NCBI RefSeq assembly: GCF_003073175.1
Contig: NZ_QBBX01000003.1
Coordinates: forward strand, 112,119 to 176,118
Length of the DNA: 64,000 bases
Reading direction: 5' to 3'
Origin: Peribacillus acanthi
Lineage (GTDB): Bacteria; Bacillota; Bacilli; Bacillales; DSM-1321
The translations under genes and the position numbers were made by a program. Below the pieces are notes generated by a model. That model was not told the DNA's origin. It worked only from the letters and a program-made list of their open reading frames with translations, and made no database searches. Shown here piece after piece: positions 1 to 9,327 of the stretch. Position 1 is the stretch's first letter. Every line of letters starts with the position of its first letter.

Positions 1-420
1 CCAAATATTAAAATCTTAATTCTAACAAGCTTTGCGGATCAGCATCACGCCATTCCTGCCCTAGAAGCAGGAGCAAAGGGATATCAGTTAAAGGATAGTG
101 ATCCTGATAAACTGGTTCTTGCGATAAAAGCTATGATGAGAGGGGAAAGTGGGCTGGATCCATCGGTCACAGCACATTTGATATCTCATATTCAAGGAAA
201 AAAGTCCGAGCGCAATCCAATCGATGAACTTACTTCTCGAGAAATTGAGGTCTTACGTGAAATTGCATCCGGGAAAAGCAACAAAGAAATAGCGTCTTCG
301 TTGTTTATCACTGAAAAAACAGTTAAAACACATGTATCTAATATCCTCGCCAAGTTAAATTTACATGACCGAACTCAGGCTGCTCTATATGCGGTAAAGC
401 AAGGTATTCATAAAGTGTGA
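1..420 (+). CDS. Response regulator, NarL/FixJ (LuxR-type HTH) family, 5' end missing
   Basis: The reading frame is open from base 1, so the N-terminus and phospho-acceptor Asp lie outside the window. The visible part begins in the receiver domain: strand ILILTSF carries the switch Ser/Thr, and GAKGYQLKD carries the conserved Lys. A LuxR-type helix-turn-helix follows (ELTSREIEVLREIASG, then IAxxLFITEKTVKTHVSNIL). This is the DNA-binding partner of a histidine kinase that is probably encoded just upstream. The target genes cannot be read from the sequence. A strong terminator follows the stop codon immediately. Confidence 0.9.
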   Translation, partial: PNIKILILTSFADQHHAIPALEAGAKGYQLKDSDPDKLVLAIKAMMRGESGLDPSVTAHLISHIQGKKSERNPIDELTSREIEVLREIASGKSNKEIASSLFITEKTVKTHVSNILAKLNLHDRTQAALYAVKQGIHKV

Positions 421-454
421 CTCTACGACTATAGTTGTAGAGTTTTTCTTTTTT
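421..454 (+). terminator. Intrinsic terminator of the response regulator gene
   Basis: A 9-bp stem (CTCTACGAC / GTTGTAGAG, one G-T pair) with a TATA loop starts right after the stop codon and is followed by a T-rich run. Confidence 0.9.
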
Positions 455-556
455 CTATCGGTCTATTATCTTAAAAAATTTTCTGGCCATTGAATGAGGC
501 TGGAAATCTGTGCTCTCCCTATACTAAAAGTAACAAATACCAAGGAGAGAACGGAT

Positions 557-1099
557 ATGAAATTACTAATTATTAATGGTAGTCCAAGAAAAGCAGGGCG
601 TACGACATTAGCGGTTAAAAATATGTCAGAAAAATATGAAATGGAGATTATTGATTTAAGTGCACTAATTTTACCTCTATTCAATGGAGATGCTTCACAG
701 GAACAAGATCCTTCAGTCCTACATTTACAAAATGCAGTAAAAACCTCGGATGGCATTCTTTTAACCTCACCAGAGTATCATGGTGCAATGAGTGGAGCAT
801 TAAAGAATGCGCTCGATTTCCTAGGTAGTGAATACTTTGCCAATAAACCAGTGTCCCTCATTGCGGTTGCAGGGGGAGGCAAAGGGGGGATTAATGCTTT
901 AAACAATATGCGCACAACTGGTCGTTCACTATATGCGAATGTATTGCCTAAACAAATTGTTCTTGATCCAAAAGACTTTGATTATAAAAATCAGATAATA
1001 TTGGAGGAGGCTTTATGCAATATCGAAAAACTAATAGATGAGCTGAAAATGTACACGGAGTTCTACCTACTACAAAGAGAGAGGGAGGGAGTACGTTGA
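557..1099 (+). CDS. NADPH-dependent FMN reductase family protein
   Basis: Flavodoxin-fold reductase of 180 residues. The N-terminal strand and FMN phosphate loop LIINGSPRKAGRT and the motif SPEYHGAMSGALKNALDF are typical of the NAD(P)H:FMN reductase/azoreductase family (YhdA-like). It would transfer electrons from NAD(P)H to a bound flavin; the physiological substrate is unknown. ATG 557 is chosen because AAGGAGAG lies 7-8 bases upstream and the family N-terminus starts there; an upstream in-frame ATG at 494 lacks a site. The stop overlaps the TTG start of the MFS gene by 4 bases, so the two are probably co-translated. Confidence 0.88.
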   Translation: MKLLIINGSPRKAGRTTLAVKNMSEKYEMEIIDLSALILPLFNGDASQEQDPSVLHLQNAVKTSDGILLTSPEYHGAMSGALKNALDFLGSEYFANKPVSLIAVAGGGKGGINALNNMRTTGRSLYANVLPKQIVLDPKDFDYKNQIILEEALCNIEKLIDELKMYTEFYLLQREREGVR

Positions 1100-2325
1100 A
1101 TACACTCTATAAGGATTTTCGGTTTCGAAGGATCCTAGTAGCGAACATAGCTTCATCGATTGGTTCAGGAATAACGATGATTGCGATTCCTTGGTTGTTG
1201 GTTACGTCTGAGAATGGTTCTGCTTTATTCGGATATATTACGTTAGTTATGACCATCATCAATTTTATGATTACACCATCAATCGGCTTTTTGGTTGATA
1301 AATGGTCTCGAAAAAACATATTGCTAGTAGGTGAAATATTCGGTTTTATTATGCTGGTTGTGTTTGCAGGAATTGGGCTAACAGGAGGAACATATGAAAC
1401 ATGGCATTATATCGTTCTGTATTTTACTGGAAGTCTTTACTATACTCTCTTTTATCCAGCAATGTTTGCTTTTAATCAAGAGGTATTTGAGAAAAGCCAC
1501 TTTAAAGCACTAAACGGAATGATGGAGGTGCAAGGGCAATTATCAAGTATGATTGCCGGTGCAGTAGCAAGCTTCCTAATGATTAAAGTGGAGTTACAAT
1601 GGATTTTAGTCCTGGACGCATTCACTTATCTGATTGCCATTTATTTCTTTGCTAGAATTCCATATAAGAGGTTAGCGGTTGAAAAGAACAGTGATCGATT
1701 TACTAGGAAAATGACTGAAGGGTTTAGATTTATGTCAAAGAGACCAATCATGTTTCTGTTTCTGATTGCATCTGTTATGCCTTTTATAGGTGTAATGATG
1801 ACGAATTACCTGTTCCCAGTCTATCTATCGGAAGTCCTTAAAGCGGAAGAATCCATCTATGGATTGCAAAGTATGGTCTATGGCCTGGGAGCTATGTTTG
1901 CTGGGATGATGATCCCACTTGTTGCAAAGAAGCTAGGCAATGAAAAAACGATGGTATGGACTGTGTTTTGTTATACTCTATTTATTTCACTGATTGTATG
2001 GGTCAGTTTGCCACTCTATCTTGGATGTATGTTCTTTATTGCAATTGGTAACTCAGGTGTTAGAGTAGCTAGAAATTCATTTATGATGGATCATATTCCT
2101 AATGAAATTATCGGAAGGATTGATAGTCTATTTAGAGCAATTGGGCTTGCCATCCGTATACTCCTTCTCCTCATCTTTACAAATTTAGCAGAGACAGGAG
2201 TCATCTTGAGCTTTGGAATTCTAAGCATTTTGATGCTAATCGCTTCAGTGACGATTTATTTCTCTTGGAAAAAATTATGGAAAAATGAAAAAGTTAGTGT
2301 AATAGGACAATCTTCTACCATTTAG
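1096..2325 (+). CDS. Major facilitator superfamily transporter
   Basis: Hydrophobic protein of 409 residues with about 12 membrane segments. The loop motif GFLVDKWSRKNILLVGE between segments 2 and 3 is the MFS signature (G-x-x-x-D-R/K-x-x-R). The overall type resembles the MFS_3/enterobactin-exporter-like drug exporters. The start is TTG 1096 after GAGGGAGGG, overlapping the stop of the flavin reductase gene. The substrate cannot be inferred. The pairing with a flavin reductase suggests a small detoxification or redox-compound unit, which is inference only. These genes occupy the position of minCD in B. subtilis. Confidence 0.88.
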   Translation: MNTLYKDFRFRRILVANIASSIGSGITMIAIPWLLVTSENGSALFGYITLVMTIINFMITPSIGFLVDKWSRKNILLVGEIFGFIMLVVFAGIGLTGGTYETWHYIVLYFTGSLYYTLFYPAMFAFNQEVFEKSHFKALNGMMEVQGQLSSMIAGAVASFLMIKVELQWILVLDAFTYLIAIYFFARIPYKRLAVEKNSDRFTRKMTEGFRFMSKRPIMFLFLIASVMPFIGVMMTNYLFPVYLSEVLKAEESIYGLQSMVYGLGAMFAGMMIPLVAKKLGNEKTMVWTVFCYTLFISLIVWVSLPLYLGCMFFIAIGNSGVRVARNSFMMDHIPNEIIGRIDSLFRAIGLAIRILLLLIFTNLAETGVILSFGILSILMLIASVTIYFSWKKLWKNEKVSVIGQSSTI

Positions 2326-2328
2326 GTC

Positions 2329-2358
2329 AAAGGTTTCTGAGCAATCAGGGGCCTTTTT
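2329..2358 (+). terminator. Terminator after the MFS gene
   Basis: A 12-bp stem (AAAGGTTTCTGA / TCAGGGGCCTTT, with three G-T pairs), GCAA loop and TTTT tail. Confidence 0.8.
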
Positions 2359-2405
2359 GGCTTATTGCATTTTCTACTCTTGTTCTAGATTTTATGTATT
2401 TCAAG

Positions 2406-2433
2406 AATAGGTTGGACAAGTCGCTCATACATT
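2406..2433 (+). promoter_or_regulatory. Probable sigma-E promoter for spoIVFA-spoIVFB
   Basis: CATACATT at 2426-2433 is a full match to the sigma-E -10 consensus. A weaker -35 (GAATAGG region) lies 14 bases upstream. Sigma-E, mother-cell control is the known regulation of the spoIVF operon. The -10 ends 34 bases before the gene start. Confidence 0.65.
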
Positions 2434-2467
2434 GATACAAAGTATCGATAAAAGGAGCCCGGGATAG

Positions 2468-3244
2468 GTGATGATGAGTAATCGAAGAAAGGAAATACGA
2501 AACCGTATTGCAAAACGAAAAAAGATGAAAGACAGTCGATCTCGTGATTGGAATACCATCTACGAAAATGATCGAAACCGAAACGGTTCATTCTCTAGTT
2601 ATGAAGTATCGGACGACAGTCATCCACTGTTTAACAAGGAAATGATGTTGTTTAAGGTTCTTGCAGCAGCTTTGCTCCTCATTGGTACCGCCGTTCTTTT
2701 CAAGCATCCTTCCGTAAAATTGGATAAGCCTAGGGAGTTGGTGCAGAAATCTCTTTCCTATGAATTACAATTTGCAGCGATTACTGATTGGTATGAAGAA
2801 ACATTTGGAAAGCCCATAGCTTTTTTACCGGACCAAAAACAAAAAGAAAGCATGGAAGTCAGTAAAAAAGAAAACGAAGGAACGGTTACTTATGCGGTCC
2901 CAGCATCCGGGAAAATTTCTCAAAGTTTTGAGGTCAACGGGGAAGGCATTATGATTGAGACGGGGAAAGATTCTAAAGTGGAAGCAATGAATGAAGGCTT
3001 AGTCCTTTTTGCAGGGGTTAAGGATGGGCTTGGCCAAACAGTCATTATTCAGCATAGTAATAAAACAGAGTCCTGGTATGGTCATCTTCAAAAGATTGAT
3101 GTCAAACTTTATGAGTTCGTAGAAAAAGGAAAAGAGCTTGGGACTGTTTCAAAAAGTGAGGAAAGTGACAAGGGTGAATTTTATTTCGCGATTAAATCAG
3201 GTGATTCTTTCATCGATCCGAATCAGGTGATATCGTTTGATTAA
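2468..3244 (+). CDS. spoIVFA: Stage IV sporulation protein FA (SpoIVFB regulator)
   Basis: Membrane scaffold that holds the SpoIVFB protease inactive, with BofA, until the forespore signals through SpoIVB. It has a basic N-terminal cytoplasmic region (about 1-57), one membrane segment (about 60-78) and a LytM/M23-like domain from about residue 140. That domain is degenerate: the catalytic H-x-H region reads EFYF and the HxxxD metal site reads GIMIE, so it should not cut peptidoglycan. GTG 2468 or the following ATG 2471 may be the start (AAAGGAG at 2451). The 3' end overlaps spoIVFB by 8 bases. Confidence 0.95.
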   Translation: MMMSNRRKEIRNRIAKRKKMKDSRSRDWNTIYENDRNRNGSFSSYEVSDDSHPLFNKEMMLFKVLAAALLLIGTAVLFKHPSVKLDKPRELVQKSLSYELQFAAITDWYEETFGKPIAFLPDQKQKESMEVSKKENEGTVTYAVPASGKISQSFEVNGEGIMIETGKDSKVEAMNEGLVLFAGVKDGLGQTVIIQHSNKTESWYGHLQKIDVKLYEFVEKGKELGTVSKSEESDKGEFYFAIKSGDSFIDPNQVISFD

Positions 3245-4103
3245 ATATTTTGGTTTGTTTCCTAAAGTCCGGATTCATCCTACTCTCTGGGTGATTGCAG
3301 GATTATCGGTTCTGACTGCACATTTCATTCATATCCTTATGCTGTTATTAATTTTATTGGTTCACGAAATGGGTCATGCTGCAGCTGCCCACTATTATAA
3401 GTGGAGGATAAAGTCGATTTCTATACTTCCCTTTGGGGGAGCCATGGAGACTGAAGAACATGGAAACCGTCCTTTAAAAGAAGATTTGGTGGTGACGCTT
3501 GCTGGGCCATTACAACATCTATGGTTAGTAGTTGTTGCATATGTGTTAAATAATATAGGGTTATTACCTAACGACCTTTTTAAAATATTCTTGTATTTAA
3601 ATTTGGGCGTCTTTTGCTTTAATTTATTGCCGATATGGCCTTTAGATGGGGGAAAGCTATTACTCTTAACCCTATCTAAAAGAAAGTCGTATATGAAAAG
3701 CCAGGAAAGGACATTACAGCTTTCCGCGCTATTTTGCTTCACTTTCGCCATACTAATCTTCATGTTTTCTCCATTAAACTTAAGTGCTTGGATTATGGTA
3801 GGATTCATTCTTTTTTCGATTTGGATGGAGTGGAAGCAACGCCACTATTCGTTCATTCGATTTTTATTGGAAAGGCACTATGGGAAGTATGATGATATAT
3901 ATGCCCTTTCCCCTATTGAAGCAGATGAAAATATGAAAATTTATAAAGTACTGGAACAATTTCAGCGAGGGAGTAAGCATCCAATCATCATTATGAAAAA
4001 CGGCAAGGAGCGAGGAATGTTAGATGAAACTGAACTCCTTCATGCGTATTTTTCTGATAAGCAGATTCATGGAAAAGTTGGAGACTTATTATTTTCCTAT
4101 TAA
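3237..4103 (+). CDS. spoIVFB: Stage IV sporulation protein FB, intramembrane metalloprotease
   Basis: Site-2-protease (M50) family enzyme that cuts pro-sigma-K in the membrane around the forespore. The zinc motif HEMGH falls at residues 43-47 and the third ligand at Asp137 in NLLPIWPLDGGK, positions that match the B. subtilis protein. Several membrane segments make up residues 1-200. A CBS-like cytoplasmic domain follows (about 215-288), the part known to bind substrate and sense ATP. TTG 3237 overlaps the spoIVFA stop, so translation is coupled. Length is normal at 288 residues. Confidence 0.96.
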   Translation: MIKYFGLFPKVRIHPTLWVIAGLSVLTAHFIHILMLLLILLVHEMGHAAAAHYYKWRIKSISILPFGGAMETEEHGNRPLKEDLVVTLAGPLQHLWLVVVAYVLNNIGLLPNDLFKIFLYLNLGVFCFNLLPIWPLDGGKLLLLTLSKRKSYMKSQERTLQLSALFCFTFAILIFMFSPLNLSAWIMVGFILFSIWMEWKQRHYSFIRFLLERHYGKYDDIYALSPIEADENMKIYKVLEQFQRGSKHPIIIMKNGKERGMLDETELLHAYFSDKQIHGKVGDLLFSY

Positions 4104-4151
4104 ACATATTAGATGTCGATGGAACTACATTATCTGTAGTAGTTATGGTAT

Positions 4152-4181
4152 CCTTTCTTCAAACGAGAAGAGAGGTTTTTT
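4152..4181 (+). terminator. Terminator-like hairpin that contains the rng ribosome binding site
   Basis: Stem CCTTTCTTC (4152-4160) / GAAGAGAGG (4167-4175), one T-G pair, 6-base loop, then six T. The 3' arm includes AGAGG, the best Shine-Dalgarno for rng at TTG 4184. It could end the spoIVF transcript, hide the rng site in long transcripts, or both. Confidence 0.6.
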
Positions 4182-4183
4182 GT

Positions 4184-5635
4184 TTGTTAGAAAAAAAATT
4201 GATAGTTCATAATGGCATCCGAGAAAAACGTTTTGGTTTATTGAAACAAAATAAATTGGAAGCCTTTGAGAATTGGTTAGATGAAAATCAAAGCATAGTT
4301 GGAAATATATACGTTGGTAGAGTGGAAAAAGTAGTACCAGGGATGGACGCTGCTTTTGTTAACTTTGGAAAAGAAAAGAATGGATTCCTACATAAGGAGC
4401 AGCTACTTTCGTTTCGATTAGCAAGTGATCAATCCAAACCGATTACATCTTTCCTCCATCAAGGAGAAAAAATCATGGTCCAGGCCATATCGGATGAAAT
4501 TGACGGAAAAGGGGCAAAGCTGACAGGGATTATCGAGCTATCAACAGAAAGACTGGTTTACATGTATGGACATACTCATTGTTCTGTATCCAAGAAAATG
4601 TCAGAAGAGGAACAAAGAAGATGGATAGACACTGCATCGAAGATTAGAAGTCCACATGAAGGTCTTTTAATCAGAACAGGAATGTCCGGTATGGAGGAAC
4701 AGGGGTTAATAAAAGAACTCGATCAATTGAGGAAAGAATATAATCAGCTTTCTTCACGTCTTCAAAATGCGAAAGTCGGAGATGTATTGCAAAAGAAAAA
4801 TGATTTTCCTGATCGACTGAAGGACGCCTTGCTAAAAGAGAAAACTGGGGCAATATGGGTTGATGATATCGATTTGTATCAACTGTTGAAAAATTGGTTG
4901 GATCAACAGGAGTCACTTGACTGGTCCATTCACTATTACAGAGAAAAAGAAAATATCTTTCATCACTTTAATATCGAAGCACAACTTGAAAAACTGCAAA
5001 AAAGAATCGTTTGGCTTGACCATGGCGCCTATATCATCATTGAAGAAACAGAAGCATTAGCTGTAATTGATGTAAATACTGGGAAATTTACAGGAAAGCA
5101 AGATAAAGAAGTGACGATAAAGCAAACGAATATCATGGCAGCTAAAGAAATCATGAGACAAATTAGATTACGAAACATCAGTGGTATCATTCTTGTGGAT
5201 TTTATTAATATGAAAACGAAACAAAACCAACAGGCAATTCTTCATGCCATGAAAGAAGAACAGCATCAGGATGACCGTCATGTGCATCTTGTTGGTTTTA
5301 CAGAATTGGGTTTACTCCAATTAACAAGAAAAAGGCAAAATCCACCCTTGTCTAAACAGCTTATGATAAATTGTGAAACATGTAACGGACATGGTAGCGT
5401 AGAAAGTCCACAGACAATCGCTTTCAAGCTGGAAAGAGAACTGAGACAATTCCAACATCATGATGGGGATTTTGTTACTATTGAAGCAACAAAAGATGTC
5501 ATAAGCCTCTATGAAGGTGAAAATATCATATATAAACAAGAGCTAGAAAAGCATCTTAGAAAAGCCGTTCATTTCAAGGTATTAGATGCAGGGAAGCCTA
5601 CTTATGTTATTCGAGAATTCGGATCCTGGAAATAG
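4184..5635 (+). CDS. rng: Ribonuclease E/G family protein
   Basis: Endoribonuclease of about 483 residues. An N-terminal S1-like RNA-binding region (IVGNIYVGRVEKVVPGMDAAFVNFG) is followed by the catalytic segment with the two acidic motifs AVIDVNTGKFTGK and GIILVDFINM, which bind the metal ion. The zinc-link CETCNGHG comes near the C-terminus. The length is like RNase G rather than RNase E, with no degradosome tail. B. subtilis has no RNase E/G, but other Bacillaceae do. TTG 4184 is preferred because AGAGG lies 8 bases upstream and the product then begins with the family's usual KKLIV strand. An in-frame ATG at 4145 is an alternative that would add 13 residues. Confidence 0.9.
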   Translation: MLEKKLIVHNGIREKRFGLLKQNKLEAFENWLDENQSIVGNIYVGRVEKVVPGMDAAFVNFGKEKNGFLHKEQLLSFRLASDQSKPITSFLHQGEKIMVQAISDEIDGKGAKLTGIIELSTERLVYMYGHTHCSVSKKMSEEEQRRWIDTASKIRSPHEGLLIRTGMSGMEEQGLIKELDQLRKEYNQLSSRLQNAKVGDVLQKKNDFPDRLKDALLKEKTGAIWVDDIDLYQLLKNWLDQQESLDWSIHYYREKENIFHHFNIEAQLEKLQKRIVWLDHGAYIIIEETEALAVIDVNTGKFTGKQDKEVTIKQTNIMAAKEIMRQIRLRNISGIILVDFINMKTKQNQQAILHAMKEEQHQDDRHVHLVGFTELGLLQLTRKRQNPPLSKQLMINCETCNGHGSVESPQTIAFKLERELRQFQHHDGDFVTIEATKDVISLYEGENIIYKQELEKHLRKAVHFKVLDAGKPTYVIREFGSWK

Positions 5636-5663
5636 GGTAGGAAGGTGAAATCCACTTTTCTTG

Positions 5664-5692
5664 TTGACACTTAATCTAGTTCATGGTAGGAT
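5664..5692 (+). promoter_or_regulatory. Sigma-A promoter of the rplU operon
   Basis: TTGACA (5664-5669), 17-base spacer, TAGGAT (5687-5692), ahead of the L21 leader. Confidence 0.8.
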
Positions 5693-5704
5693 TTTAATGT
5701 TATG

Positions 5705-5800
5705 TTTGTAGCGCACCCGTGCTACAACCGCACAGATCAGGTATGTAAGGTTTTGTTTTATGCAAAACGCCTGTGATTGGCGAGTCTTAGACATTAGAGG
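5705..5800 (+). promoter_or_regulatory. L21 leader RNA (ribosomal protein autoregulation)
   Basis: Structured 5' UTR of rplU. Three consecutive hairpins are visible: TGTAGC..GCTACA near 5707-5726, GTTTTG / CAAAAC around 5751-5768, and CGCC / GGCG around 5768-5782. The position between promoter and rplU matches the L21_leader family known in Bacilli, which is thought to let an operon product repress its own synthesis. Exact borders are uncertain. Confidence 0.7.
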
Positions 5801-5810
5801 AGGTGCAAGT

Positions 5811-6119
5811 ATGTACGCAATTATCGAAACTGGCGGTAAGCAAATCAGAGTAACTGAAGGTGATGTAATCTACGTTGAAAAATTAGACGTGGAAGCAGGC
5901 GAAGCAGTTACATTTGACAAAGTTTTATTCGTTGGAGGCGACAACGTTAAAGTTGGAAGCCCACTAGTTAACGGTGCAACTGTTACTGGTACTGTTGAGA
6001 AGCATGGTCGTCAAAAGAAGATCATCGTTTTCAAATACAAAGCGAAGAAAAACAACCGTAAAAAGCAAGGTCATCGTCAACCTTACACTAAAGTTGTTAT
6101 CGGCAAAATCAACGCTTAA
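5811..6119 (+). CDS. rplU: 50S ribosomal protein L21
   Basis: Protein of 102 residues beginning [14 protein letters not shown], the L21 signature, with a basic C-terminus ([18 protein letters not shown]). It binds 23S rRNA in the large subunit. ATG 5811 follows AGAGGAGGTG at the usual spacing; the frame stays open upstream to 5760, but that part is untranslated leader. First gene of the rplU-prp-rpmA operon. Confidence 0.98.
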   Translation: MYAIIETGGKQIRVTEGDVIYVEKLDVEAGEAVTFDKVLFVGGDNVKVGSPLVNGATVTGTVEKHGRQKKIIVFKYKAKKNNRKKQGHRQPYTKVVIGKINA

Positions 6120-6131
6120 GGGTATGATTGA

Positions 6132-6467
6132 ATGATTACCATCAAAATGGATTATCGTCCCGATGGAAGGATTTCGTCCTTCACATTAAACGGACATGCC
6201 AATTTTGCAAAGCATGGGCAGGATATTGTTTGTGCTGGTGTTTCAGCCGTATCCTTTGGAGCTGTTAATAGCATATTCGCTTTGACCGATGTTCAACCGA
6301 AAATCGATCAAGGGGGAAATGGAGGCTATCTTCATTGTGAAATTCCTGAGGACCTTCCAAAGGAGTCACAGGATAAAGTCCAGCTCATATTGGAAACGAT
6401 GCTTGTATCCCTACAGACGATTGAACGTGATTATGGAAAATACATGAAAATAACCCTCAGCAAATAG
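6132..6467 (+). CDS. prp: Ribosomal-processing cysteine protease Prp
   Basis: Small cysteine protease (YsxB family, 111 residues) that removes the N-terminal extension of L27 in Firmicutes, a step needed for a working peptidyl transferase site. The catalytic His lies in NGHANFAKHG and the catalytic Cys in DIVCAGVSAVSFG. It sits between the genes for L21 and its substrate L27, and that L27 carries the matching cleavage site. The start is ATG 6132, 12 bases after the rplU stop. Confidence 0.95.
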   Translation: MITIKMDYRPDGRISSFTLNGHANFAKHGQDIVCAGVSAVSFGAVNSIFALTDVQPKIDQGGNGGYLHCEIPEDLPKESQDKVQLILETMLVSLQTIERDYGKYMKITLSK

Positions 6468-6770
<303 letters not shown>

Positions 6771-6781
6771 TGTTGCAACTT

Positions 6782-6818
6782 AGAAAACTCTAACCGTTTG
6801 GTTAGAGTTTTCTTATTA
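6782..6818 (+). terminator. Terminator of the rplU-prp-rpmA operon
   Basis: A 14-bp perfect stem (AGAAAACTCTAACC / GGTTAGAGTTTTCT) with a GTTT loop and an A/T-rich tail. The next 120 bases to spo0B hold no recognisable gene. Confidence 0.9.
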
Positions 6819-6940
6819 TATAATATATAAATGAAAGACTTTTAGTTGCTATTGAAGTCCTTTCTCCCATAATTGGAACTAATACTTATAGCAAATATCG
6901 TTCATACAATACTTATACTATATTTCTTGGGAGTTTTTTT

Positions 6941-7540
6941 ATGGAAAAAAAACAGTGGACAACAATTGATCTGTTGCGCTATTCCCGTCATGATTGGCTT
7001 AATAAAATGCAGTTAATCAAAGGAAATCTTGATTTGAACAAACCGGATCGGGCAAGGCTTATCATGGAAGAAATCATCCTAGAAGCAAATAATGAAGCGC
7101 GTTTATCCAATTTAGACATGCCGAAACTGACGGAATTGCTGCTTACCGCAAATTGGATGGAATATTCATATTCAGTGGAATTTGAAGTAATTGGGATGGA
7201 TCATGGCTGTCAGTCGGTTGACGAAAGCATTTCAAGATGGACAAGCAGATTCCTCAACATATTATCGTCCTCACTTAGCCTACTCCATGAAAATACATTG
7301 AAAATTACCATAATGCAAATAGAAGGAAAAATCCGTTTTTCCTTTGACATACAGGGAAAGATAGAAAAGAATAATGAATTATTAATGCATTTGAACCAAA
7401 ATCTGCATGAAGACCTGGAACTAGATATAGAAGAAGCCGATGAAACAGAATTGGTTTTCCATGTCTGGGCTAATTGCAAAAACAATGATAATGTCGAGAG
7501 CACAGCACAAGATGAAAGCAAGGACGTGAGTAAATTATGA
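6941..7540 (+). CDS. spo0B: Sporulation initiation phosphotransferase Spo0B
   Basis: Phosphorelay protein that moves phosphate from Spo0F to Spo0A. The phosphorylated His is His17 in [18 protein letters not shown], the first helix of the dimeric four-helix bundle. The C-terminal part is a degenerate kinase-like ATPase domain. Length is 199 residues, close to the family. ATG 6941 follows GGGAG. The stop overlaps the obg start as ATGA, the conserved spo0B-obg arrangement. Confidence 0.95.
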   Translation: MEKKQWTTIDLLRYSRHDWLNKMQLIKGNLDLNKPDRARLIMEEIILEANNEARLSNLDMPKLTELLLTANWMEYSYSVEFEVIGMDHGCQSVDESISRWTSRFLNILSSSLSLLHENTLKITIMQIEGKIRFSFDIQGKIEKNNELLMHLNQNLHEDLELDIEEADETELVFHVWANCKNNDNVESTAQDESKDVSKL

Positions 7541-8829
7541 TGTTTGTCGATCAGGTAAAGATATATGTTAAAGGCGGAGACGGTGGAAACGGAATGGTTG
7601 CCTTCCGCAGAGAAAAGTATGTACCAAACGGGGGGCCAGCTGGTGGAGATGGTGGAAAAGGTGCAAATGTCATCTTTGAAGTGGAAGAAGGACTACGTAC
7701 ATTAATAGATTTCCGTTACCAAAGGCATTTCAAGGCGCCTAGAGGTGAACATGGTATGTCAAAAGGACAACATGGAAAAAACTCTCAAGATATGATTGTT
7801 AAAGTTCCACCAGGTACTGTCGTGAAAGATGAGGATACGGGAGAAATCATTGCTGACCTTGTTGTTCATGGACAACGTGCTGTCATCGCAAGAGGAGGCC
7901 GAGGTGGTAGAGGGAATACTCGTTTTGCTACTCCTTCAAATCCTGCTCCTGAAATTGCGGAGAATGGAGAACCAGGACAAGAAAGATATATTATTCTTGA
8001 ATTAAAAGTATTGGCTGATGTAGGCTTAGTAGGTTTCCCAAGCGTTGGGAAATCGACACTTCTATCGATCGTTTCTGCAGCTAAGCCAAAGATTGCAGAA
8101 TACCACTTTACTACGATAGTACCGAACTTAGGGGTTGTTGAGACTGAAGATGGTAGAAGCTTTGTTATGGCAGACTTACCAGGATTGATTGAAGGGGCAC
8201 ACGAAGGAGTTGGCTTAGGACATCAGTTCCTGCGTCATATTGAAAGAACTCGTGTTATTGTCCATGTTATTGACATGTCTGGATTAGAAGGCAGAGATCC
8301 TTATGAGGATTACCTTACGATAAATAAAGAGTTGAAGGAATATAACCTTCGTTTAACTGAAAGACCGCAGATTATTGCTGCTAACAAAATGGATATGCCG
8401 GATTCAGCTGAGAATCTAAAAGCTTTCCAAGAAAAATTAGGTGAAGATGTCAAGGTCTTCCCAATCTCCTCTCTTACTCGAGAAGGAGTACGTGACATGT
8501 TATTCGCAGTAGCGGATACATTAGAAGACACACCAACCTTCCCTCTTGATCATGAAGTGGAGGAAACAGGGGTTCATCATGTCATGTACAAACATGAAAC
8601 GGCACCTGAAGAGTTCTTCATTACACGTGAGCCGGATGGTACGTTCGTGGTAACAGGTGAAAAAATTGAAAAGCTGTTCAAGATGACTGACTTTAGTCGA
8701 GATGAGTCAATCAAACGTTTCGCTCGTCAGCTTCGTTCGTTCGGTGTTGATGATGCCCTACGTGAAAGAGGCGCACAAAATGGCGACACAGTAAGGCTTC
8801 TTGAATACGAATTTGAGTTTGTTGAGTAG
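7537..8829 (+). CDS. obg: GTPase Obg (CgtA)
   Basis: Essential GTPase of late 50S assembly, also needed for the stress response and sporulation. The order is a glycine-rich Obg fold (residues 1-158, [19 protein letters not shown]), a G domain with G1 [10 protein letters not shown]2 TTIVPN, G3 DLPGLIEGA and G4 NKMD, and an OCT domain at the C-terminus. Length is 430 or 429 residues depending on whether ATG 7537 or ATG 7540 is used. Coupled to spo0B by overlap. Confidence 0.98.
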   Translation: MMFVDQVKIYVKGGDGGNGMVAFRREKYVPNGGPAGGDGGKGANVIFEVEEGLRTLIDFRYQRHFKAPRGEHGMSKGQHGKNSQDMIVKVPPGTVVKDEDTGEIIADLVVHGQRAVIARGGRGGRGNTRFATPSNPAPEIAENGEPGQERYIILELKVLADVGLVGFPSVGKSTLLSIVSAAKPKIAEYHFTTIVPNLGVVETEDGRSFVMADLPGLIEGAHEGVGLGHQFLRHIERTRVIVHVIDMSGLEGRDPYEDYLTINKELKEYNLRLTERPQIIAANKMDMPDSAENLKAFQEKLGEDVKVFPISSLTREGVRDMLFAVADTLEDTPTFPLDHEVEETGVHHVMYKHETAPEEFFITREPDGTFVVTGEKIEKLFKMTDFSRDESIKRFARQLRSFGVDDALRERGAQNGDTVRLLEYEFEFVE

Positions 8830-8871
8830 TATAGTACGATATGTAAATAAGGCTCATTGAGGTGAGTTCAT

Positions 8872-9321
8872 TTGAAAAAAACAGATAAAAAGTTTTACCT
8901 TGTTCGAGAGGATGTTTTGCCGGAAGCCATGCAAAAAACATTGGAGGCAAAGGCAATGATTGAAAGAGGAAAAGCGGAATCCGTTTGGGAGGCCGTTCAG
9001 AAGGTTGATTTAAGTAGGAGTGCTTTTTATAAGTACCGTGATACTGTGTTTCCTTTCCATACGATAGTCAAGGAAAAAATCATCACTCTTTTTTTCCATC
9101 TCGAAGATCGATCAGGGACGTTGTCAGAGCTTCTGTCCATTGTGGCAAAGACAGGCTGTAACGTTTTGACCATTCACCAGACCATTCCTCTACAAGGAAG
9201 GGCGAACGTAACCCTTTCATTAAATGTAAGCGATATGAAAACAGATATGGATTCTTTGCTCTCAAGCATGAGGAAGCTTGAATTTGTTGACAAAGTGGAA
9301 GTGCTAAGTTCTGGCGCTTAA
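8872..9321 (+). CDS. pheB: ACT domain protein PheB
   Basis: Protein of 149 residues. A short N-terminal helical region ([20 protein letters not shown].. [10 protein letters not shown]) is followed by an ACT domain ([18 protein letters not shown], then [19 protein letters not shown]) of the type that binds amino acids. It was once described as a chorismate mutase; the activity is not certain from sequence. TTG 8872 follows TTGAGGTGAG. It lies between obg and pheA as in other Bacillus, but a terminator separates it from pheA. Confidence 0.9.
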   Translation: MKKTDKKFYLVREDVLPEAMQKTLEAKAMIERGKAESVWEAVQKVDLSRSAFYKYRDTVFPFHTIVKEKIITLFFHLEDRSGTLSELLSIVAKTGCNVLTIHQTIPLQGRANVTLSLNVSDMKTDMDSLLSSMRKLEFVDKVEVLSSGA

Positions 9322-9327
9322 AAAAAT

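Noticed and set aside
466..756. Minus-strand frame of 96 residues opposite the FMN reductase
   Set aside because: It overlaps the promoter region and the start of a clearly recognised gene.
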